NCBI GenBank assembly: GCA_037127255.1
Contig: JBANSL010000013.1
Location: forward strand, 13,040,688 to 13,104,687
Direction: 5' to 3'
Length of the DNA: 64,000 bases
DNA from: Persicaria tinctoria
Taxonomy: Eukaryota; Streptophyta; Magnoliopsida; Caryophyllales; Polygonaceae
The translations under genes were made by a program, and so were the position numbers. Below, piece after piece: positions 56,759-64,000 of the stretch (position 1 is its first letter; each line of letters opens with the position of its first letter). The notes under the pieces were generated by a model. The model did not search any database. It saw nothing but the letters and a program-made list of their open reading frames with translations, and had not been told where the DNA came from.

Positions 56759-58647
56759 CTCTTGCAGGGCTTCTGTAAAGGAATAGAGACATTCAGTTCT
56801 TGCAACATATTAACAAAATGTTGGAACCTACCTGCAGTGGGATCTTTCAGTGCTTTGGAAGGAAAAGACAATGTCTTTTTCTGCTTCGGAGCCAGATTAG
56901 ACGTCGGAGGTGTTGTAGAGTCGTCGACATCGGCCAGGTTTTTGTCGATATCGACTTGAGCTTCCTTGATATCGAGTAAGGTTGTCGATCTCGAGTTGCT
57001 GGGCTGGGCAGTGGAGTCCGAGCTTGGCTTCTGGTCTGTGTCGAGGAGGGTTTCGTCGATATCGACCAAGGGCTCCTCTATCTCGATTTGCTGCTGCTTG
57101 TTATCGACTTGTTGCTCTGCTTTTTCTTGGTGCTTACCTACCTCTAGCTCGTGTAATTGGTGCCCGTTCCTAAGTTTGATAGCTGCGACGTGTCTGGTCT
57201 TCCCCTTAGGATTTGGTTCTGTTTTCCCAGGGAGGTGTCCGGATGGTCGTGGGATCTGCGCCGCGAATTGACCCATCTGTGTCTCTATGTTCCTCTTCCA
57301 GACATCTAGCTCTCCAAATCTTGTAGTGATGCTCTGAAGCTGGTTATTGATGGCGCTTGTAGACTGCTGGTTTTGTACTTGATTTTTCCTCATCTCGTCG
57401 AGGATAAGTTGTAGATCGTCCTTCCTTTGATCCCTTTCTGGATGTCCTGGAGCTCTGGATGTCCTGGGGTTCCTAGGAGGACCTTGGTTCCATTGTGGTT
57501 AATAGAACCTTTGATCCCCCATATAGCGATTGGGACCCCCTGCGTAAGCTACCTCTTCGTGTGTCTCTGCCATCCTGACTTGCTCTGTGTGGGCACTCAG
57601 TAGTGGTGTGCCGCTGTGATCCGCATTCGATGCAAGGCTGGTTGACAGAGAGATACTTGACTTGCTTGAGGAGCTTGCGATTCTGGTCTCTGTAGAATTG
57701 CTCCCTAACATTTGGGTCAATCTCCTTGGAAGCTTCATAGAGGGGTATAGATGGCGTTGGTCTGGCATAGAAGTTCTCCTCATAGTTTATGGAAGACCCA
57801 TACTTGTTGTCATAATTGGTGAGCTTGTCAAGTACACCCCATCCGTCAATTGGTGGCATCGTCAGATACTCATATCGAGTGTACTGGTTGATCATATCCT
57901 TAGTGACTTGGTCAAGAGAATTGAAGAAGATCTCTTGAATGACGTAGGGTGGCTGTCCATGAGTAGGGCAAGATCGTAGCAATTCTTTGTATCGTTCCCA
58001 TGCTTTTGCCATCGGCTCCCCATACTTCTGTTTGAAAGCGGTGATCTTCTGACGGAGGAGTGCTGTCTTGGCAGGAGGGAAGAATTTGTTGAGAAACTCT
58101 TGCTCCACTTGGGCCCATGTTGTGAGGGATCTTGGTTTCAGCCCTTCAAGCCACTTCAGTGCAGGTCCAGCGAGAGACCAACGAAAAGCCTTCATCTTGA
58201 CATATTCCAGAGTTGTACCTTTAGCAAGAGTACGACACATGTCAGAAAAATTTGTAATATGTTCAAGCGGGCATTCATTAAATTTTCCATAAATAGCATT
58301 ATTTTTAAGCTCTATAAGGAATTGAGTGCGAATTTCAAAAGATTTTCAGGGATTAGAATAGCCGATTCAGGCACGACGAGAGTCGGGTGCATATAATCCT
58401 CTGTAGTGGTTGGGTATTGGGCAAGCTCAGCGTCTGCTTGCCTCACGCGCTCAGCTTCCTGTTCCCTAGCTGCTCTCTCAGCGGCAATAGTAGTATCCTT
58501 TGCGGCTAGTTCCCTTGTAAGCCTCTCAATCAACTGTTCTTGTGTTTTTGCGGCCGCCATGGCTCTTTTCAGTTTAGCTTGGATGTGTATAAGGCGCTCC
58601 GGTTCGTCTAAGGCGTCAAACTCAGGTGTTCGACCAGAACGGCGCAT
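56734..58647 (-). pseudogene. Athila gag in three frames
   Basis: Segment 1 (58312-58647) starts MRRSGRTPEFDALDEPERL and is a Glu/Arg/Ala coiled coil. A frameshift near 58335 leads to FEIRTQFLIELKNNAIYGKF, then segment 2 (57473-58240): FRWSLAGPALKWLEGLKP, QVEQEFLNKFFPPAKTALLR, RYKELLRSCPTHGQP and a zinc-knuckle-like CIECGSQRHTTTEC. After stops, segment 3 (56734-57393) gives FGELDVWKRNIETQMGQFAA, TEPNPKGKTRHVAAIKLRNG and a linker containing VDIDETLLDTD and VDIDKNLADVDD, coded by TCGATATCGA repeats, then FQHFVNMLQELNVSIPL. This is a typical Athila gag order with two or more disruptions. Confidence 0.85.
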
Positions 58648-58711
58648 ATACCTATAAAGTAACTCAAACTAGATGTGAGATTTTAACTACCTAAGGCGCG
58701 AATTATTGCTT

Positions 58712-58728
58712 CCCCGGCAACGGCGCCA
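58712..58728 (-). promoter_or_regulatory. primer-binding site for tRNA-Asp
   Basis: On the minus strand TGGCGCCGTTGCCGGGG is complementary to the 3' end of plant tRNA-Asp (CCCCGGCAACGGCGCCA), three bases inside the right LTR. tRNA-Asp priming is usual for the Athila/Tat group. Confidence 0.88.
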
Positions 58729-58731
58729 ATT

Positions 58732-60729
58732 TGTTGATAGGAGAAAATCGAGAATTGCAATAAAATATAAATAATGTAAAACAAACTAGATTCCGTCCCT
58801 TGCAAACGATTACAAGACTTCCTCCCGATGCAGCAGTGGGAAGTCAGGATCGATCCACGAGGAAGCGTGTCAGCGGATCTTAGGCAGCGGTGGAATCTCA
58901 CAGCAGAAGTCGACCACAGGTTGTCGATCTCGACTAGGGTTAGTCGACAGAAGATCGGACAAGTCGAACAGCGCAGCAACAGTCACAGGCGGTTTTAGTC
59001 GATATCGACTAGCCTTTACTCGATATCGAGTAGAGTTGTCGATGTCGATGAAGCTCTTGTCGAGTACCTACACAGGAGAAGCTACGACGATCTGGATCGG
59101 GGATCAGTAACTCGATATCGACCAGAAGTTGTCGATATCGAGGAAGGCAGAATTTAAAACGAAATAAAATAAAAACAAAGGCTTGGGATTCTCGAAATAA
59201 ACTTTATAAAAGACAACTTCCAAGATTGGGGTTTGCAACAACGATAACCAAACATGCATAAGGCAGAAATAAACAGATAATCATGTAAATTGCATCAAAG
59301 GACCAAGCTTTCTCCTTTTCCAACAATTAGACAACTCTTTCAAGAAACCCTAATTGTCTCTACTGATTTTATGTTTATAATCCAAGTTGTTAGCATGGAC
59401 CTCCATTAGATGGGTAATAAACACATAACGAGTAGTAGATGCTCAAAACACGATAAAAGTCGGATCTTTACCTCAAACACGCAGGACTATCGTCGGGCTC
59501 GCCCCAACCCTAGAAGTGGGTGGACTACTCGCGCTTCATCGCAACCTCAGACATTGATTGAAAGGAAATAACTACTTGCATTAAATCAAACAGAGCTTAC
59601 AACCAAAGGAAGCCAATTCCGCTCTCGCTTCACCAACTCCTCTTGGCCACTCACTCTCTCTCTACTACTATGTAACTAATTGTGTGTGGAATTGAATGAA
59701 TAAAACTCAGCCCCCTAAGGCCTTATTTATAGGCTTCTAATCCTTGCTAATCAAGGATAGAAATCTCTATCTATATCTAAATCTATATCTAAAAGCTGAA
59801 AGATAAATAAATGGAATAACATAAATAAATCCAAAAAGGAAATTATATCTAAAAGGCTAAAATATCTTCAAGTGGATAAATCTTCTTCTCCATGGATAGT
59901 TCTTAATAGACACGGATAGACTCGGACAACTTCGGCCCCAAGGAATCCAAAACCGCGTCGGACTGCTCAAACCGCGTAACGCGGCTCGGGATCTTTCAAC
60001 TCGATATCGAGTAAACTCCTCGATATCGAGGAAAATGGACATCGACTTCAACTTGGCTCGGCAGGTCGAGTAGCTCTTCCTCGGACTGGCTCAGATGCGT
60101 GCTTCTGCTGTTGTCGATATCGAGGAGTTTCCTCGATATCAAGTAAGGTGGTTTCATTGATTTGGCTGGCTCGGCATGTCGGGTAGCTTCTTCTCGATGT
60201 TGCTCGGACATGTGACTTCGTCTTGTCAATATCGAAGAGTTTCCTCGATATCGAAGAGTTTCCTCGATATCGAGGAAAGTGTCGCTCAGCGTCCGGTTGT
60301 CTGATCAAGTCGAGTAGCTCTCCTCGGCTCCTCGATCAGGTTTCTTCGTCGACTGCAGGCTGGTCTTCAAGGCTTTGTCGATATCGAAGAAGTAACTCGA
60401 TATCGAGGAGTGTCATGGAGTCGGGTTGCTTTATTCCTCAGCTTCTCGACATGGCTGTCCTCGATCAGTGTGTGTCCGGTCATGGTTTTTCGATATCGAC
60501 GAAATGAAGTCGATATTGAGTAAACTTCAGTCTTCGTCTTTGCTTATTGGTTTTCTCCCGAAATGGCTCCATATTCTGCAATATTAAACAGAAACTTATG
60601 TAGATCTCTATTTCTGGAAAATAAGCATATACTACATAAATTCGACACATTCCCAACCCGAAATATGCAAAGTGTATAGAATATGGAACTAAATTGTGCA
60701 TTTCAACATGACTATTTTAAAAGACATCA
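58732..60729 (-). repeat. Athila 5' LTR (1,998 bp)
   Basis: Partner of 51660-53635. It has about twelve exact CGATATCGA cores; several pairs that are intact in the other LTR carry one mutation here (CGATATCAA, CAATATCGA, CGATATTGA). One palindrome unit, CCTCGATATCGAAGAGTTT, has been duplicated near 60225-60260. Confidence 0.92.
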
Positions 60730-60734
60730 ATTTA

Positions 60735-61368
60735 GTTGAAACGTTGGTGAGGCTAAAGACCTGTTCAAAGCAAATCCCCCAAAATCTCAACAAATATATA
60801 TTTGGTTAGTCATGATAGAATTTAAACAATTAAACCAAATCTATAAAAACCAACGTGAATTCCAAATCAAAATTTAGGCCTAATTTTGAATCAAAATTAC
60901 GTATTTATTGGTCCTTATAATTAAATTTGAGCTCAAGTAAAATTAGGCTCATTAAAAACGAGCCCATTAAAGTTGAGCCCATTCATGTACAACTTGAGCC
61001 ACTATTGGTAAGGTTTTACCAGTGCCGGTAAGGCCTTACCAAAACCTGGAAACCATGGTTTTGACTTTGGTTTGTTTTAAAACGTTGAATGCAATCAACA
61101 AGATTGGTTTAACCAAATCTCTTGAAGATCTCAACAAACCAACAACCTTTTGAGTTTGAATATTGCTCCACAAAATATTCAATAACCAAATCAAATCCTG
61201 CACAAAATCTCCAACAAATGATTAAATATAAATCCCAATAAATAATCTAATTGATATTTGTATAAAATAAATAATACCTTTCTTTGTCTTCCATCATATA
61301 AACAAACATATAATATAACCCTTTTATATAATATAATACCTTATTACACGTATAATTTGATCATTTAT
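60735..61368. repeat. probable second part of the split copia LTR, and AT-rich flank
   Basis: Joined to 51654 this would restore the DNA into which the Athila element inserted. Near 61007-61040 lies the palindrome pair GGTAAGGTTTTACC and GGTAAGGCCTTACC, 20 bases apart, like the pair at 50958/50978. The outer end of the LTR could not be fixed. Confidence 0.4.
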
Positions 61369-61370
61369 TA

Positions 61371-61615
61371 CTCCATCCGTTCGGCAAAACTTGTCGTTTA
61401 CTATTCACGCACGCCTTTTTTTAGAATGATAAAAACTATATAAAATATTCATTTTTTTATAAATTTTTTTTAACAAGTTTGTACTTATTAATAATAACTA
61501 CAAAATTGTTAAAAAAATTATTTAAAAAACTAGATATTTTAGTATAGTTTTTATCTTCTAAAAAAGCGTGCGTGGATAGTAAATTAAAGTGACAAGTTTT
61601 TTCTAACGGATGTAG
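61371..61615. mobile_element. Stowaway-type MITE, 245 bp
   Basis: The ends CTCCATCCGTT and, inverted, CTACATCCGTT lie next to TA (61369-61370 and 61616-61617). The TIRs continue with AACTTGTC and ACTATTCACGCACGC over about 45 imperfect bases. The interior is AT-rich. More diverged than the copy at 35821-36090. Confidence 0.85.
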
Positions 61616-61907
61616 TATTTATTACAGTATAATAAGATTTCCCAAACAAAGCCTAGATTATTAGATTGGAATATTCAAAGATAATTACATTGGCCTAACT
61701 TTGGTATCTAGCCTTTTGCATGTAACATCAATTTTCACAATATTTCCAATCTTCATTCTTCATCCTTCTATGAAGCTGAATTACAAAGATTGACTAAACG
61801 ACAATTTCAAGGCGGCATTCGTACTGCCCATTCCAAATTTCTAGCATAAATATATATTTGTCCAACAACCCAAAAATCAAAATTACAACTGATGATCCGT
61901 TCAAAAC

Positions 61908-62306
61908 TGTTAATGAGTCTTAAATCATCGTTGTCCGACGACACATCGGTGACTTCGGAGGAGCCCCCCGTCGGTAGTCTCGCTGACCGATCAGCGAGTC
62001 GGGGGTCCAGGGGGCGACGCGCCCCTGGCAGGGGCTAGGGGGCAGTGCTACCCCGCCTTTACGGTATGCGATGTTTATTGTAAACGGGCCTATCGTCTAT
62101 CTATTTTGGGCTTTTAGTCCTTTATCTGTTTAGGGTTTCAGGAGTCTCTTCATATACTCATGAAACGCCGGCCCCTTGTAACCCTAAGCTCTTTTGCTTC
62201 CTCTAATACAAATCTGGTTCTCTACCCGTGGACGTAGGTAACACACAGTTACCGAATCACGTAAATCTCTATGTCTTTCTTCGCTATTTTCATTCTCGTT
62301 ATAACA
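61908..62306 (+). mobile_element. solo LTR, copia type (399 bp)
   Basis: Begins TGTTAATGAG and ends TTATAACA, the TGTTA...TAACA termini of many copia LTRs. Flanking 5-mers AAAAC and CAAAC match at four of five positions. The 3' part reads CTAATACAAATCTGGTTCTC, CCCGTGGACGTAGG and ACCGAATCACGTAAATCT, usual for copia R-U5 regions. It contains a GC-rich stem (about 61960-62060). No internal copia DNA adjoins it, so it is probably left by LTR recombination. Confidence 0.6.
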
Positions 62307-62311
62307 CAAAC

Positions 62312-63055
62312 TCAAAATTATCCAAAATCTTAATTGACCGTAACACATAATCTTTTATAAAATTGTTATTGCGCAATGTTATAACGACCAACATGGTAAC
62401 AATGACCAACACTACCCATTTGATAGCAATGATCAGTGACTGTGTTGGTCGCTGCGATCAATAGACATCTAGTCACAACGATCAACCTCCTCCCTTGTCG
62501 TATCGACCATAAGTTCATCCCCTATCTTCGTCATCGAAATCAGTTCGTCCAAAATCTCAACCAAAATGCAAAGGTCGACCCTTTTTTCATAAATATGTCT
62601 AAGAGACACTTATATACTAATATTATAAGCATAAATGCACAAGATTACACAACTTTTAACAACTTTTGAAACAATTAATCACATTCTCAACTAAATCACT
62701 CAAAACCCACGAAAATGTCGTAACTACCTGAAATTTTAATAAAAAAGTTAGCAAACATGTCTTATTTTCATTAGATCTTCGATTTAATTAATGACTTTTC
62801 CTTCAACACAAATGTTTGGTGAGAATTTTTTTTTAGGGTTTTTTTTCCTTTAGGCGAGAGTAGGAGTTCTTTAGGTGAGAGTAAGAGAGTGGACGTGAGA
62901 ATCGACCGAGGATAAGGAAGGATCAAGTGGTGTCGGGTGAGTCGGATCGGCTTTGGTATACGTATTTGGGTTTGATCAATATATTATGTGTTTCTGTTAT
63001 CTCATATATATCATGTGGTGTTTGACCCGGATGTCAAGGTCTTGAAATGATTCCA
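62312..63055. other. no gene seen
   Basis: AT-rich DNA with a few direct words (ACGACCAACATGGTAACAATGA-like near 62385-62415, and TTTAGGCGAGAGTAGGAG twice near 62850 and 62868 with changes). No coding, RNA or transposon end is supported. Confidence 0.3.
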
Positions 63056-64000
63056 GAAACCTGTTCAGCTGAACCTGTACGAAAATAAACTTATCAAAGT
63101 AAAATGCGGAATAAATAAATAGATGAACACACGAATTGTTAACGAGGTTCGGCACGAACTTGGCCTACGTCCCCGCCTAGGGTTCTCCAACCCGTAGGAT
63201 TCAAAAGCACTATTATTTCACTTCCTATGGATCCCAGTTACAACCGAGAAGATCTTTCCGTCTTCTAAACCCTCGAAGCCTCGCCCGCTTCTTATCTAGT
63301 CAACTCAGATCCCTTAGAGTCCTAGATACAGCTTAGAAGAACAACCCTTCTCTCAACTTGTAGCCACACCCACTATTATCTAGTCAACCCAAACTCTCGT
63401 GAAAGAATAGCCTAGTGAATACGTTTGAGTAGATGTATACTCTTAGTATAACACTTTAGACTTGTACAATGAAGCTCTAGAAACCCTCAACTCTCAAAAG
63501 ATAAAGCAAAAACAACAATGGAGAAAGAGAGAATCAATGACGGATGATTGCAATGGAGAGCGCTTTGCTTGAATGCTTGAGTGTATTCTTGTTCTCCGCT
63601 TGCACCATCTCTTTTATAGGCCACCGAGGCTGGGTTGATTTTTGAACGTTTGAATTTGAATTGCCAAATCTTTTCTTTCCACAAAATCATCCCACAATCT
63701 TCAACATATCTTCATATCATCTCTTCCCTTGAATAGAAAAATCCAGGCCTTTCTAGAAGATTATCTAGCCACCAAATCTTCCATAAACTGCATAGAAAAT
63801 CTCAGCAACCTTTTCAAATATATGTTATATAAAATATGCACATAAAGAATGTTAACAAATATATAAAATATTTGACGTATCCAGTTTGTCCAGTTTGCCC
63901 TTACTGTCAAGACCTTGAAACCTGTATCTAATTCGTCCAGTTTGCCCTTGTTGTCAAGACCTTGAAACCAGAGTCTTGTTTTGTCTTTCATCAACCTTTC
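63056..64000. repeat. LTR fragment related to the copia LTR at 50867, runs off the window
   Basis: AATGCGGAATAAATAAATAG, GTTAACGAGGTTCGGCACG, CTACGTCCCCGCCTAGGGTT and TCCAACCCGTAGGAT match 50870-51170 in the same order and orientation, followed by similar texture with TTTGAACGTTTGAAT. The two are from one LTR family but clearly diverged. A 47-bp-period direct repeat (GTCCAGTTTGCCCTT... at 63888 and 63935) lies near the window end. Confidence 0.6.

Larger units (their letters stand above)
51660..60729 (-). mobile_element. Athila-type gypsy retrotransposon, 9.07 kb, gag-protease only
   Basis: The two LTRs (51660-53635 and 58732-60729) start TGTTGATAGG and end GACATCA on the plus strand, and the 5-bp target duplication ATTTA is exact at 51655-51659 and 60730-60734. 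The primer site complementary to tRNA-Asp 3' end lies next to the right LTR. Gag and protease are read on the minus strand from 58647 to 55762. The 2.1 kb from 53636 to 55760 has no coding frame, so RT, RNase H, integrase and env-like parts are absent. The LTRs differ by a few percent by eye, so the insertion is fairly recent. Its movement would need enzymes from a relative. Confidence 0.9.

Overview
This window is nuclear DNA of a flowering plant, probably a eudicot. The non-coding DNA is AT-rich, introns follow GT-AG rules, and the recognisable families are plant ones: class IV chitinase, BSK kinase, FAR1/MULE, Agenet, Athila, copia, plant LINE, Helitron, Stowaway. The species cannot be named from this. 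I see no prokaryotic, plastid or viral segment. Apart from two chitinase genes and perhaps a damaged Agenet gene, the window is nested transposable elements and gene fragments carried by or left among them.

Layout. 1-1.2 kb: unrecognised GC-rich DNA, then a promoter. 1.2-2.5 kb: class IV chitinase copy 1. 2.55-11.5 kb: a Mutator-like element with exact 9-bp target duplications and ~60-bp TIRs. It holds a BSK kinase exon, a small hAT element, two tRNA-like sequences and a 5.9-kb LINE that is nearly coding-competent (one amber codon in ORF2). 11.8-14.6 kb: two small TIR elements. 16.8-25.9 kb: a nest in which a Helitron with an RPA1-like gene sits in the 5' end of another Helitron and is itself hit by a 5-kb Mutator-like candidate carrying a RING-H2 fragment and a 2.7-kb repeat array. 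26-29 kb: copia debris. 30.0-31.0 kb: chitinase copy 2. 31.1-34.2 kb: an internally deleted copia with its own hAT insertion. 34.2-36.1 kb: a LINE 3' fragment and a Stowaway. 37-43.7 kb: an Agenet gene (minus), an intron-bearing eL42 fragment (minus), a Harbinger-like element, and a run of RING-H2, Hip/TPR and eS24 ribosomal-protein fragments on the plus strand. 44.1-45.2 kb: a degenerate satellite. 47.3-49.0 kb: a FAR1/MULE transposase gene cut off by copia sequence. 49.0-61 kb: a copia gag and LTR split by a complete 9.07-kb Athila-type gypsy element (TSD ATTTA, tRNA-Asp primer site, gag-protease only). 61.4-64 kb: a Stowaway, a solo LTR and part of another LTR.

The chitinase copies share promoter layout, signal peptide, hevein domain, GH19 domain and intron position, so they are a local duplication. 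Homology downstream of the two genes ends where different transposons landed: the Mutator element in copy 1 and the copia in copy 2.

The most unusual signal is in the Athila element. The 9-mer CGATATCGA, core of a CTCGATATCGAG palindrome, occurs about 34 times by eye count and nowhere else that I saw in the window. It is mostly in pairs 19-22 bp apart, both in the LTRs and inside coding sequence of the gag-protease linker. The copia LTR around it carries a different palindrome, also as a 20-bp-spaced pair.
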